Counted from the first letter of the stretch, positions 11,181-23,094 are shown. The stretch is DNA of 64,000 nucleotides from Enchytraeus crypticus (GCA_905160935.1 CAJHZI010000600.1:427001-491000), one strand, 5' to 3'. Notes: generated by a model not told the origin, from the sequence alone. Numbers and translations are program-made.

Positions 11181-11749
11181 TATTTAAGCATTTGAATTGA
11201 GATAAGGAATTGATGGTTTAATAATGACCTTAAGCTAGAAGCGAGGCTTGTATACAATGATTAAGACAGATTTATGCGTGCCTTATATACTAATGTGTGC
11301 TATATTCGATATCATCTAACTCATTGTAGAATATCTGCTAGATTTATATACATATATACGTGTATAAATATATAATACTATGCACTGTTTCGTCTGGAAT
11401 CAACACCAATTTGTATTATTATAGAGGCGTGTAACGAGCTGACAGATGTTCTTGAAATCCACATGATTTGACCAACAGCCGATTCTTGCAAACATAGAGA
11501 AATTTCGTTTGAATATCTTTAGCAATAACAAAGTTATACATTTGCGAATATGAGGGGATCAAATAAGAAGTTCTAATACCCTCTCATTCGTGTGTTGTTT
11601 TGAGTTGTGCAAGTCCTGAGAGAACATTCTCTGCCTGAGAATTCGAAATTCTCAAGATCTGCCTGTGTTCCATCTGCATTGACAAATTACAATATTCGAC
11701 GTTTACATTAATTTGCATGAGTTACATTAAACCATAGGTTGTATTGCTT

Positions 11750-11880
11750 ACTGGCTGGAGCTAGTGGCGACGTCGGAAAGGTATACGACCGCGGATCAGT
11801 ATGTGCAGGGTTCAAATCCTGGGCTCGTCCGTCACTGACATCGCTTTCGAATGAGGAAACTGACGTTAACATTAGCTTTT
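11750..11880 (+). repeat. tRNA-derived SINE family 2, best copy
   Basis: It starts with an A-box-like AGCTAGTGGCGACGTCGG and continues to GCAGGGTTCAAATCCTGGGC (B box). It ends in TCACTGACATCGCTTTCGAA and GGAAACTGACGTTAAC. A LINE tail follows immediately. Confidence 0.75.
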
Positions 11881-11884
11881 TTGC

Positions 11885-12260
11885 AATCTATCTGCCTCTC
11901 GTAGTCTTCGCTTCTCTAGTAAAAACCTTCTCGCTGCATCTGACATTACGTAGATCTGCCATTGGAAGACGCTTCTTCATGTTTTCTGCTTCAATGACAT
12001 GGAACTCTCTATCACAAGATCTTAGATCCTGTAATTGTATTAGTACTTTCCTGTGCAAGCTAAGACCCATTTCTTTTCGCAATAGGTCCAAATTTTGACC
12101 CTCATGCCTTGGATCTTGGACTAGCACTGTTTTGATCTCGTTTTCCCTTGTAGTCTTTGCATACTCAGTCGTCATCGTGTGGTGCTTTGGCGCCTGTTTG
12201 TGTAGAGTCTGTAAGAGACGTCTCTGACATTGCCTTATGGCGGGGATCCTGACGTTAAAT
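11885..12260 (+). pseudogene. LINE C-terminal remnant with 3' UTR
   Basis: The + frame gives RRSAIGRRFFMFSASMTWNS followed by LSQDLRSC and a frame to a stop at 12098. That is the end pattern of many non-LTR retrotransposons (RSF-SA--WNSLP-LRS--S---FK-LK). It is 5' truncated. The 3' part contains AGAGACGTCTCTGACATTGCC, shared in reverse with 25860-25960. The opposite-strand open frame is a shadow. Confidence 0.65.
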
Positions 12261-12727
12261 TCTAACCAATATTTATTTTGAATATTTTTTGCGAATATTG
12301 TTTCTATCAATGTTGATTGATTACATTCACAAAGCTAGTAATATTCATACTTAAAATTTTCTTGACCACTTTGCTATCTGAGAAACCAGACGATTACAGC
12401 AATACTGATCTACAAATAACACTATAAAAAACCAGTTCAGCCTGTGGCAGTAACTTGCTCTGGAAAATATCTGTAAAATCAATAGCATTATGGAGCTCTA
12501 CCACTCCAAGTACGATAGTTTGTACTGTGTGGTTGATTTTAATCTGATTTTTGTTGAGTAGAAAATACATGCATAAAGGTCGATTGCCATGCGAGGCTCT
12601 GCAGAAATTAGTTCAATAAAATCAATGAATAAAATCAAAAAATTAGTTAGCAGCTAATCATTCTCATAATTATATTACTTTCTAATTAGGAATTAACAGT
12701 TGAATTAATAATGCAAAAAAGTAATCA

Positions 12728-12952
12728 CGCATTGTAGTGAAATGATCAGCTTTAGGCTATGCTGGTATCTATCGCTTTTAATACCACATGCATATTTTAG
12801 CCATTCCTGTGGATATCTGAGATTTTACTCTCAGATCAGCGCGGCCGGAAGTAGAACCAACGAGAGTTCCATTCACGTCAGGATCTGTCATTTAAAACTT
12901 CATGACGTTATAACATACCTTAAGCCTCTAACCATTACGCCATTGATCAAAC
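12728..12952 (-). repeat. tRNA-derived SINE family 1
   Basis: A diverged copy of the family seen best at 15769 and 27046. It keeps CTCAGATCAGCGCGGC and TTCATGACGTTA, but its B box region is degraded (GGAAGTAGAACCAACGAG on +). Confidence 0.65.
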
Positions 12953-13584
12953 ATTTATTATAATTTGCGTAATTCATCAGAACCGTATGCATTTACTTGT
13001 AATTCTAAGGATTTACAAATATATAGAAATAAAGCATCCTGGTGCTTGAATGTGTGTCCAAAATCTCAGACTCTGCTAACACTGAGAACACAGAAAAAAC
13101 TAACTTTCCGGAGGCTCGCCGCTTCCTATATTCCCGGAATGGGAAAATTTTACGAACCCCCTACATGTAACAACCATTTCTACGATATATAACGTCATGC
13201 AATTTCAAATGGCTGTTCGGTCTGTTCCTGAAGTCCTGGGATCAATTCCCGTAAAGTTAATCAACTAGTAAAATCTATAGGCCTAGTAGTCCCTTAACAA
13301 TATTGATAGACTAGTAGCATGGTCAATTGACTATTTTTAATTTTTAATTTAATCAAATATACTAGTTCAGGAAGTCGCAAGACCTGTAACACCAGCTAAT
13401 ACTAAGCTTCTTACTGGTTAAAGGTGGGTATTAAAAGTGATGGATAGCATCATAGGTGATCATTTAGCTATACTATGCGTCTAAATTTTAACTTTAAGTA
13501 GCAATTGTTGCAGTAGGGTATTAGATTTTATCATGGGTATTAGATTTTTATTTTTATTTTTTTTGTAGTTCCAAGTACTCACAT

Positions 13585-14140
13585 GTTACGCCCATTTTAA
13601 AGTCTTTACACTGGCTAAAGTTTAAAGAGCGAATCATTCACAAAACAGCTTCGTTAACCTATAAGTCCATCACCATCCCTGGACAACCTTGTACGTCTCA
13701 CTTGATTAAAGTGATGCAACCTGCTGTTACTCGGTCTCCTAAATTAATTACTCTTGTGAGACCTAGCTTACCTTCGCGTTCGAAGCTATCTAATCGTTCT
13801 TTCCAGCATGCTGCACCGCAGATCTGGAATTCTCTTCCATCTAATCTTCGGAAATCTTCATTTGAAGCACATCGGCCTTTGCTTTCCTATGATCAGTTCC
13901 ATAGGCAGTTGAAGACCTATCTTTTCCATCTCTCATTTCCATCCGGTGTCCATGAGCAGCGACCTGCGCCTAAACCTCCTTTTCTTTAATGCCCTGTACT
14001 TTGGACTGATTATCTGGATTTTGGAATTTGCACCGTTTTGGACCATCTATTTGCTTGCCGGCTTGATTTTGTCTCAATAGTGCTCGATGTTGTCATTGAT
14101 GACAGTAGCACTCTAATTGTTGTTGTTATTATTATTATTA
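13585..14140 (+). pseudogene. 5'-truncated LINE, C-terminal coding part plus 3' UTR
   Basis: An open frame to 13989 encodes LKSLHWL, then KTASLTYKS, and the hallmark FQHAAPQIWNSLPSNLRKSS followed by FHRQLKTYLF. That is the usual end of a CR1/L2/jockey-type reverse transcriptase polyprotein. The 3' UTR runs to ATTATTATTATTATGG near 14142 and defines the repeat family at 10975 and 27800. No reverse transcriptase core is present. Confidence 0.8.
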
Positions 14141-14599
14141 TGGACAACAGTTTAAGTCGTGAAACTGATTTTACTTTTAATCTTTCTAAATCGCACGCCA
14201 TTGAGCTACTTCCGCTTCCTTTAGGAGCGTATTGTTGATTTTTGTTGAAATCAAAATTTTCAACGACAACAGATCTATTATTTTGTTTTATTACGTTTAT
14301 TAGTGATTAATATAGTCTCTATAGATGGTAAGTACCACTATATTTCATAATAGGCCTTATAAGGGAGCTTCCAGTTTCTGAGTCATGTATCGGATTTTAT
14401 GTAGTTCTTGATTACTTTGCATATCTTGGTATACTAAATAGTATGCTAAAAACTGACCGGGATATTATTTAAATTTGCTCAATCAATCATCGTCATTGAG
14501 CCATTCACTAGGCCATAAGCGTACGTTCAATCAAGTTGTTCAAACATCTTGTGGACATTAACAGGCTAACTAAAATCATCATCATTGAATAATTAACTA

Positions 14600-14870
14600 G
14601 GTTATCCCAATATGCTCAATCTATTCATCATCACTAATTTTAAGCTCTCTCTTAGTGCACTGCCTACTGGCAGGTCCGTGGTATATAACGCTTCCACTAT
14701 ATCTTCCATTTTTATATTCATGTCCACATACAAGTGGATCTTTACATCGTCTATGACATTCATTTTCATATACCGTTACTCTGGGAGGATTCTGCTTATG
14801 ACGAGGTGGGCCCCCTATGCCTTTCTCAGCTTCGACTAACATTTGGACTAACATAGTCATTGTTGACTAA
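14600..14870 (-). pseudogene. LINE 3'-end remnant
   Basis: On the minus strand it reads MLVEAEKGIGGPPRHKQNPP and then a region matching the end of the elements at 47395 (+), 55540 (-) and 57220 (+). The common end is GPASRQCTKRE. It is diverged and 5' truncated. Confidence 0.6.
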
Positions 14871-15768
14871 CATACTTTGCAGGGGCGTTATTACCTGATA
14901 AAACAATCTTGCTTACCCAAATCATGAACTAGGAAATCAATTTATGCTCAATAAGTCATCATTATTAAGTCATTTAATTAATTAGGATAACAATATATGC
15001 TCTGTAAGTCATTGTCATGAATTTATTAACTGCCTCAATCAAAAAATCATTGAATCATTAACTAAGTTATTCATATATATTCTATCAAAATATCACCATT
15101 ATAACAGCGTTATTAGAGTATGCTTAATCAAATAATCATCATTAAGTCTTACGTTCTTCTTGAGGTAAATTTTCAGCAAATTTTGAAATATAAATTTATT
15201 GCTTTTTTTATTAGAAACTGTTGCCAAATCCGATAAAAAATCCAGCCAGATTTGGCAAAATTTTGCCAGAACCAGATTTTCAAATTCGGTCAAGCCGGAA
15301 TCCAGTACACCCTTAACCTTGTCTCTTGAGAGGCAGACAATTACTCTAAACATGTTATCAAGTTCTATTTCTGATCACAGTTCTATTTTTTCTATGCTTT
15401 GCTATCAAGCCACTGAAATTATTAATAATAATAAAGGTTAGGACATTGAGATCGAGGACATTAGGACGTTGGTTATGCCAGATCTACGTCTTCTTTTTGA
15501 GTGTGATAATTTTGTTATACCCTCTCATTTCTGATGCTGCTTATTGCTATTTACAGTTGAAATAATTCTGCATTTGAATCTTCTTCTACACATGGTTAAA
15601 GAGCTAAAATTCAAGGTTAAAGAGTAATGCTTAAAGAGGTAAAATTTTAAATTATTTTAAATGGTTGTGTAGTTCTGAAATTTCTTGAAACCACATTGTT
15701 TTTAGGTTGTTTTATAAGTTGTAGAAAATATTTGTAATATAAAATACTGGAAAAAAAAGAAGTAAACA

Positions 15769-15993
15769 CGCATTATAGTGAATAATCAACTATGTTGATA
15801 TCTATCACTTTTAAAACCAAATGTTTAATCCGTTAGGCAATTTAGACCATTTCCCGTATAACCAGTCCAGTGAATGTTCGAGATTTTACTCTCAGATCAG
15901 CGCGGCTGGGATTCGAACCCACGAGGTTGCAATTCCCCTCAGGATTTATCATTTAAAACTTCATGACGTTACCCCTACGCTATTAAGACATTG
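15769..15993 (-). repeat. tRNA-derived SINE family 1
   Basis: The reverse strand carries a B box (GGTTCGAATCC within CTCGTGGGTTCGAATCCCAG) and an A-box-like TAGCGTAGGGGTAACGTC. The spacing is that of a tRNA gene, followed by an unrelated body with AGAGTAAAATCTCG. Copies are at 12728, 26638, 27046 and 39697, all in this orientation. Confidence 0.8.
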
Positions 15994-16426
15994 GAGTTAG
16001 ATATGTAGACAAGCTATACATATGTGGCCGTCCTCTGAAAAGGTTTGTCCACTCCTCTACTACTACTGGACATTCTATATTGAAAATATTGTTTATTTAT
16101 TTAGTTTGATGTACAGCTGTACTATTGATATTAGAATTGGTAGTAGCACATTAATTAATACATTCTGCTAGTTGTGAGAAAGTGCTAGTTAATTGCATTA
16201 GCCATATTTTCATTTGGAAGTATTTCTCACAAGATAATTAGTCTATGAAGCTTTCTATGTTAATAGAATCGCTAGTAGTACTTTTATTGCTTGGTCAGGT
16301 CGATGTACAGACTATGAGTCTTCTTGCTTTGTAACTTCCCTCTGTATCTATTGAAGTTTCATAACAATTGTATTCGTTTCTTTCTTTGATAAACATTTCT
16401 TACAAGGTAGTGATTGTTTTTTGCAG

Positions 16427-16681
16427 GGAAACATGGAAGATTTCTCACAAGAGGAAGGTGACTATGATTTGACGGCTGTCAAAGACGAGAACTTCTCGGA
16501 GGAGGAGGAGGAAGCGAGAGAGGAGAGCGATAGAGGGAGATCTAGTAAGAAAAAGAGGAAGATTAAAGAGGAAGTAGAGGATGATGAGGGAGAGTTGATA
16601 TTCTGCTGCTTCGTCTGTAATAAGAAGTTTCGTTCAGGACGTGGCCTGGGAAAGCATCTCGTTATACATACTGATCAAAAG
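16427..16681 (+). CDS. C2H2 zinc-finger protein, acidic exon with finger 1
   Basis: The exon follows TTTTTTGCAG and ends at a GTTTAT donor, in phase 0 at both ends (85 codons). An acidic region (residues about 3-35, with runs of Glu) leads to a basic patch (SSKKKRKIKEE) that resembles a nuclear localisation signal. A C2H2 finger follows: CFVCNKKFRSGRGLGKHLVIH. A Met three codons in (MEDFSQEEGDYD) could be the start codon, or the exon may be internal to the gene beginning upstream. Fingers continue in three more exons. Confidence 0.7.
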
Positions 16682-17364
16682 GTTTATGTAGTAACAAAAT
16701 CTCTAAAAAATTGTTAACGGAACGTAGTAGTCGAAAATGTTTAGATAAACATTTAACCAAAGGTCTTATGATTCATAATCAATTTCTAATATTTTGACGA
16801 CAATTTGAACGGGCAATTTAGTTAGAATTTTGCTTTGCTATTGTATTTTTCGTTTTATTGGTAGCAGTTTATTTTTGGATTGTAGCCGTAGTTTTGCCTA
16901 GTTTACATAAAACTTCTGTAATTTTATGGCACTTTTTCAATTATAATTGTAATTACAGAGAGACGAAAGAACCAGATAGCATTATATATCATTATGACGA
17001 TGAGTGCGCTGTGATAAATTAATACTTTAGTTATAAATTACACCTCTGATGTTACCACATTATCTATGAAATATTAGGCTTAAATATAGGCCACTATTTT
17101 ATCTGCAACAGTATTTCTGCTGCATTTTCTACGCATCTTCGCGCTGCTAAATCTGCAATATATTGAGTTGCATAACACAAACACATGCTGTTGCCTCTGT
17201 ATTCTATTTTATGTAAATGCTGTGATATAATTATTTAACTCTTCACTATTGTTTAGTGAACACTTTTATACTTAGATACTGTGCCAATCTCTGATTAATA
17301 TTTGTTTTACTTGAGCTAACTCTGAGAATACTGAAGAGAACAACAAAATGACTGTTTTGTATAG

Positions 17365-17469
17365 CCGGTGAAAGATTTCTGTTGCCACGAGTGTGGTAGG
17401 GTGTTTTCTAGCAAGTATGGTCTGACGATTCACTTGAAGCAGCACTCTATGAAACGTGTACCCACTAGA
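17365..17469 (+). CDS. C2H2 zinc-finger protein, finger 2 exon
   Basis: An acceptor TTTTGTATAG and a GTAAGT donor flank 35 codons, phase 0 at both ends. It encodes one finger, CCHECGRVFSSKYGLTIHLK, closing with QH (C-x2-C-x12-H-x3-H). It fits between the exons at 16681 and 18241 without changing frame. Confidence 0.75.
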
Positions 17470-17743
17470 GTAAGTACAGACTTACTTTACTTAACTTATT
17501 GTATTACTACTTATGGTGCCTAGAATAGAGACAGTATACTTTGACAAAAAATATTAGTGTCGTATATAATTTTTGACTTGTCCTACTTATTATAATTATA
17601 TTATTGATTTTGTATTCCTATATAATACAACTTTGATTTTTCAAATCCTGGTACATTTGCTTATTGAACTCTGGCTTTCCTTCATGTCATAAATATGTGC
17701 TTCACCATTTAAAAGTAATTCAAGATTTGTCTCATATCCCTCA

Positions 17744-17802
17744 TTGTCAAATAATCAATACTACAAATTGTCATACAATTTGTAGTATTGATTATTTGAC
17801 AA
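17744..17802. repeat. perfect inverted repeat, 27-bp arms, 5-nt loop
   Basis: Arms begin TTGTCAAATAATCAATACTA and pair without mismatch around TCATA. It lies in the intron between finger exons 2 and 3. It is compact and could be a fold-back element or a hairpin RNA. Confidence 0.85.
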
Positions 17803-18014
17803 TTTTTTGAAATTGTTCACACTTTCTGTTATACTTTGCAGCGGATGCGAATAATATAAAAGGTATTTTTAGAATTCATGAAACATGGACTGAGTGTACC
17901 TCTGAATGGTTAAGAATTTTTTAATGTAGTTGATAGTGAAACAGAATCTCGGATGTTTATGAATATACACGAAGGTTAGCAGATCAATTTAAAATATTTT
18001 GTTATAGAAGAAGT

Positions 18015-18062
18015 TTATCCTTTATGCATTGTGTCTAAAGGACACAATGCATAAAAGGATAA
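18015..18062. repeat. near-perfect inverted repeat, about 20-bp arms
   Basis: TTATCCTTTATGCATTGTGT pairs with its reverse complement about 5 nt downstream; one extra A is bulged in the right arm. It is in the same intron as the hairpin at 17744. Confidence 0.8.
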
Positions 18063-18240
18063 AGGATCATTGTGTCGCAGCAAAAGACTATAGGAAATCA
18101 GTATGATATCGAAACTATGAGGATATATTGTAAGCAGTTGCTAGGTTAATTCTTGACTAGTTGTTGACAAATAAATGATGGTGATAATGAATGACGTTCA
18201 TGGACTGTGTTAGCTCTCACATTGTTGTTTTGTTGTATAG

Positions 18241-18351
18241 AACGCGAAGCTGGCCTGTCCGGTGTGTGACAAGGTGCTGACCTCTAAACTTGGTCTGCAG
18301 ATTCATGTTCAACGACACACGACCTTGAAACCTGACAGTGCTTCCAAACCT
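18241..18351 (+). CDS. C2H2 zinc-finger protein, finger 3 exon
   Basis: An acceptor TTGTTGTATAG and a GTTAGA donor flank 37 codons, phase 0 at both ends. The finger is CPVCDKVLTSKLGLQIHVQR plus H. A short Pro/Ser linker follows. The next exon is at 19152. Confidence 0.75.
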
Positions 18352-18424
18352 GTTAGAATCTTTTCAAAATAGCATTGTATTTCTATATACATGTATAGTT
18401 TCTTTTAGGGCTATTGATTTATGT

Positions 18425-18950
18425 ATTTTAATCTCTCTCTCTCTTTCTGGTGTTCTGCCTAGTGTCAGGTCCAAGGTACATATTTGTCTCATGCTGCTTT
18501 TCACGCTCCAAAAATACCCCTTCATCGATCAATTTGTTAATTCCTCACAAAAGGCTATGCATTATGACAGCGCTCTCCTTCAGGCTGTTGACCAATCCGC
18601 TTGCTTCGTAAACAAAAGGCCCTAATCTGAAGATAAAGTTATGCCTTGATGTAAACCTCCGAAATCTGGGGTGTGGCTACGCCTGCCTTACTTTAACCCG
18701 TGATTTAAAGCTTACAGAATACCATTTGGAACTAGTCCATAGTTTATGCCTTTGTTGAGGTTTAAATCGTGAATTATCTCACTAGTGAATTCCAGCATTA
18801 GTGTAGCCTATAGTTTGGAAATAATATGGCTTCTGAGGCAGTTTTCCTTTGCCATCCTCAGTTCTTCCTCATTCGCTTCTTATGACTTGTGCAGTTAACA
18901 GTTTGTCTATTCTTTCGTGTCCTGGACACAACATGGGAAGCACCTGATCG
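18425..18950 (-). mobile_element. LINE-like 3' remnant with (CT)n end
   Basis: A (CT)n run is followed by GTGTTCTGCCTAGTGTCAGG, then TCCAAGGTACATAT. The order recurs at 42680-42960 and 54000-54130. Seen on the minus strand, this is an element ending in (AG)n. It fills the intron between finger exons 3 and 4. Confidence 0.5.
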
Positions 18951-19151
18951 GTATCTTTAATCGGTATATTTATTTGCAATCGAAATATATAAAGGTACTG
19001 ATTGATTAATGCTTTACTGGTAGTGTATTAGTAGCATCAGATATACAGATGTCGTATTACACTTTTAAGTTTTTGAAGCTGTTTGCATGTAATAATTGTT
19101 TGGCACTATAATGACATTAATGATAAATGATTGCTTTTGATTGCGGCTCAG

Positions 19152-21062
19152 GTAACAATGTACATACCGGATGTGAAGGAGGGTGGGAGCTGCGATGTTG
19201 ATGGCAAAGTGTCTGTAGCATTGGAGGAGGAATGTGTAGACTTTCACTGTCTCGTGTGCGGTAAGGAACAAGCGGACAAGAATGCGCTTGTTGAACACAT
19301 GAAGCTGCACGACAATCGACTCAAGTATGAGTGTCCCCAGTGCCAGCGCAAACTGTCAACTAAAGGCGCGCTAACCGTGCACATGCGCATACATCTGGAT
19401 GATTGCAAGCAGTACGCCTGCTCTGAGTGTGGCAAACGCTTTCGTGCTAAAGGAAACATGCTTGAACACGAGCGCACGCACAGAGACAACCGATCGTTTG
19501 AGTGTAATTACTGCGAAAAGTCATTCAAGCAGCGTTCTAATCTCACCGTGCACTTGTTGCTGGCTCACGGGGAGAGTGCCGCTAAGAGAATGGCTGCCAG
19601 CGGCACCTCCAGCGGCAGATCAGGTGAACTGGATGCCTATACCATAACGGTGACGGGAGGGCCAGACGGAGATAGGACTATAATGTACCGCTGTCCCCTG
19701 TGCAACAAAACTCTTGCTTCTAAACGAGGTCTGTCGATTCACATGCAGCTGCATGTAGCTGATAGCGGCATGACGAGAGACGCTAGTGGTGCACTTGTCG
19801 AGTCTATGCCAGGCAGCGAGGTGAAGACTCTGTACGAATGCTACGTCTGCTTTAAGCTGCTTGCATCACGTACTGGATTGGATAAACACCTGCTGACGCA
19901 TTCTGATGACAACAAACCTCTGTCGTGCGTCAGGTGTAACAAGAAGTTTAGAGATGCGCGTAGTTTGTTGGCGCATGAACGTGTGCACACGGGCGAGAAG
20001 CCATTCCAGTGCTCGTACTGCGAGAAGAAGTACGCTCAGAGATCAAATCTCATAACCCATTTGCTTCTCTCGCACGGAGTAAGAACAACTAAAGGTAACC
20101 GCAGCATTGCGGTGGAGTCGGTGATCCCTCGCCATACTATGAACAGCGTCCTCCCGCCTCCAATAGTCTCCAAGGGCTCCGGCAATCATCTGTGCAGTGT
20201 CTGCGCTAAACAGTTCAGCACTATCACAGCGCTGGCGGCGCATGAACGAATCCACACGGAAGTCAAGCCTCACGTTGATTTAATCTCCGAACTGCTTGCT
20301 GATGATCAGGCGTATTGCCAGTGCTCTAACTGCGGCGCTACTTTCTCGTCTCTGCTCCAGTTCAACGAGCACATGTGCGCGTCGTCCATGGAGGAGCAGC
20401 TGGACGCTGGAATACAACTCGTGCACATGTGTGCTCAGTGCGGCGATCAGTTTGAGAACGAGACATTGCTTTCTAATCACAGGTGCAGCGGTGGAGCGGT
20501 GACCTATAGCTGCAGCACGTGCGGAAGATATTTTGCAAACAAGGTTATGCTCGCGCTGCACTCCTGCGAGCAGCCTAGCGATGATGCCAGCGCTCTCGTG
20601 TGTCAGGTGTGCAGCAGCGTGTGTGCGAGTCAGGAGGATCTACAGCAGCACCTGCAGGCTCACGCTGCGGCCGGTGATGCTAAGATATCTAGTGGGGAAT
20701 TGTTGCTGTCTGGCGTGCCAAACGACGGCAGTGGAGATGGTAACGTGATTGATCAGGATGGCACAACGTGCTGGCAGTGTGGATCGAGGTTCCGCACGAG
20801 TGAAGAGCTAGCGGTGCACGCCGCTGAGGGTTCCTGCGCAGGAGAGACAACGCTGATGTGCGAGGCGTGCGGCGCCTCTTTTGATACGGAGATAGCGGCA
20901 CGGCACCACGTGGAGGTAGAGCACGGTGGTGCCAAAGCTGCAGTCGCAGACGCACTGTACGTGTGCACGGATTACGACGGTCAGAGGTACGAAGAGAATG
21001 AGAGCGAGTCTCAAGAACATCCCGTTCTAGAAGAGGAGTCTCAGGCAACTGTCGCCTCCTAG
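19152..21062 (+). CDS. C2H2 zinc-finger protein, terminal exon with about 15 fingers
   Basis: The exon follows GCGGCTCAG, enters in phase 0 and runs 636 codons to TAG. It holds about nine standard C2H2 fingers, from CLVCGKEQADKNALVEHMKLH to CSVCAKQFSTITALAAHERIH. About six follow in the C-terminal part, several of them C2HC or irregular (for example CAQCGDQFENETLLSNHRC). One classic HTGEKPFQC linker is present. With the three upstream exons the protein has about 18 fingers in about 793 residues. It is likely a nuclear DNA-binding regulator by family; its target and orthologue are not recognisable to me. Fingers 2-4 and 6-8 look like a duplicated module. The exon is much richer in GC than its introns, as expected for real coding sequence. 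Confidence 0.9.
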   Translation, partial: VTMYIPDVKEGGSCDVDGKVSVALEEECVDFHCLVCGKEQADKNALVEHMKLHDNRLKYECPQCQRKLSTKGALTVHMRIHLDDCKQYACSECGKRFRAKGNMLEHERTHRDNRSFECNYCEKSFKQRSNLTVHLLLAHGESAAKRMAASGTSSGRSGELDAYTITVTGGPDGDRTIMYRCPLCNKTLASKRGLSIHMQLHVADSGMTRDASGALVESMPGSEVKTLYECYVCFKLLASRTGLDKHLLTHSDDNKPLSCVRCNKKFRDARSLLAHERVHTGEKPFQCSYCEKKYAQRSNLITHLLLSHGVRTTKGNRSIAVESVIPRHTMNSVLPPPIVSKGSGNHLCSVCAKQFSTITALAAHERIHTEVKPHVDLISELLADDQAYCQCSNCGATFSSLLQFNEHMCASSMEEQLDAGIQLVHMCAQCGDQFENETLLSNHRCSGGAVTYSCSTCGRYFANKVMLALHSCEQPSDDASALVCQVCSSVCASQEDLQQHLQAHAAAGDAKISSGELLLSGVPNDGSGDGNVIDQDGTTCWQCGSRFRTSEELAVHAAEGSCAGETTLMCEACGASFDTEIAARHHVEVEHGGAKAAVADALYVCTDYDGQRYEENESESQEHPVLEEESQATVAS

Positions 21063-21370
21063 TGACGAATCATGGTGGGATTGTCTGAAACGTGGCAGTC
21101 TCTGTGCACGAAATAACTCTCGTTAATTGATTAAACAGAGCAATTATATATCTAGAAGAATGAAAAAGTTGTCAAATTTATATGTTGTCAAATCTAGAAG
21201 TTAATCTACTAACGCGTTATTATACTGGGTTGTTTATCTATTCCTCGGCAGAAGGATCACTCATGGACAACATATGTTTAAAGATGCTGAGCAGAAACAT
21301 GAGCTGTTAGTTATGACAACTTCATGAGCCTTATATTCCGAGCTTAAAGGCTACTACCATTTAATAAGGT

Positions 21371-21640
21371 CATAGCCGGTGTGATGGAATCAACACGTTG
21401 ATCAATGATGAGCCATTTGATAAGGTGATGGAATCAACACGTTGATCAATGATAGACCATTTGATAAGGTGATGGAATCAACACATTGATCAATGATGAG
21501 CCATTTGATAAGGTGATGGAATCAACACATTGATCAATGATGAGCCATTTGATAAGGTGATGGAATCAACACGTTGATCAATGATAGACCATTTGATAAG
21601 TTCATGGCTAGTGTAATGGAATCAACATGTTGATCAATGA
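21371..21640. repeat. 44-bp tandem repeat, about 5-6 copies
   Basis: The unit GTGATGGAATCAACACGTTG + ATCAATGATGAGCCATTTGA + TAAG repeats with small changes. It lies about 300 bp after the zinc-finger stop codon, so part may be in the 3' UTR. Confidence 0.85.
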
Positions 21641-22049
21641 TGGGTGCTTTAGAAGGTGTGAGGACAGAGTTGTGAGTGATGATTTGTGATTTGGACACTG
21701 ATGTTGCTTAAGTAGGACTTTCGAGAAAGGGATTTTTTAAATTGATATTTTCTCCACCTTTCAATTTAACTAATGATGCTTAACGAATAGGCACTTAGGC
21801 ATTTGCACTCTGCTCTGCAGCAAAGGTCTTATAGTTGTTTTTTGATGCCTATAATTTCAACCAAGGATATAGACAAAGGTACATATCTTATAATAGTTTA
21901 GTGATGTAAAGTCTTTAAACTAAGGAGGTCATGATAAATAATGTTACAAAGTTAATACTATAGTTCATAAAATTCATTAACTGGTATGTGTAGTACATTT
22001 AAGTTAAAAATAGAGGATTGACTGATGATATGGTATGTGACAAAGAGGA

Positions 22050-22115
22050 GTGGAGTGGGCCTATTCGTATCCCGACCCTAGTTAAACTGGGATTAAAGGG
22101 AAGATGATGATGATG
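22050..22115 (-). repeat. dispersed repeat, GTCGGGATACGAATAGAC core, reversed
   Basis: CTATTCGTATCCCGACCC, then AGTTAAACTGGGATT and a (GAT)n run: the reverse of the copies at 8238 and 40716. Confidence 0.7.
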
Positions 22116-23094
22116 TAACAGTAGTACAATTGTATATTTTCAGTGTCTTGGAATAAGGAATAAATAACATTTGCGAGAGACTCTTTCACAGTTTATGACT
22201 ATAATTTCTGTTGGTTAGAAATATGCACATTGTTTTTCATTTAATGTTATGTTTTACTACGCCATTTTTGTATATAATGTATATACAGTAAAACTGATTT
22301 ATTTTCATTAGTCACCATTTCTTTTCTTTTTTGGCATATTTCCCGCACATGATTTGAATATTACTAAGAGATGATAATAATAATAATATTACTAATAATA
22401 TTATTATTAATTATAACAATAATATATTATCAATATGACTATTGCTTGGTTGTCTTTGTAATTCAGCACTCGTTAAATTTGCTGTGCCTGTTCATAGAAT
22501 TATGAAATGTTGTGCTGGTGTAGTGTGAATAATACTTAGAAACACTGTCTTAAAAATGCTAAATATCTTATGGAATTGTCAGATCTTAAGCGATGTCAAA
22601 CATGATTAAGTTTCGTTAATTAATTGTTAGTCATTAGCAATAATAGTATTAATATTAATATGTTATACAATTTAATAATACTATTTTATTATATTAATAT
22701 TAATATCATTAGCATTAATTATTAAATCATTTGTTAACTATTATTGGAAATAATCCTTGTTTCCTTCCTTGTGTTGAGAAAACATGAAGGATTTAAGTCA
22801 TGTTTAGCTAAGTTGTCTCAACTTGATTGCGTCGTCGGCAACTGTGAAACTTATCAAACAATTAGACAGTTGGTGATGCTTAGTGACTCGTAATCACATT
22901 ACTGTGAACTGCTAAACAAACATGTCTTGCAAAGACATGTTGAGAAACTTTAAAGTTAAAGATTGCTTGTTGCCATTGCATTAATTTATTTGAACGATGA
23001 TTGTTTGATAGTTTGTTTTCTGTCAAAATAGAACTACTGTGTCTGTCGTTGTCCGATGTTGTTTTGCTCCACTATTGACATTAATATTCAGATT

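Noticed and set aside
15870..15960. Intact tRNA gene on the minus strand (A and B boxes present)
   Set aside because: The same unit is dispersed in five copies with a non-tRNA body, and the acceptor stem does not pair; it is a SINE.
20689..21048. Minus-strand frames opposite the zinc-finger exon
   Set aside because: Shadows of a GC-rich coding exon.
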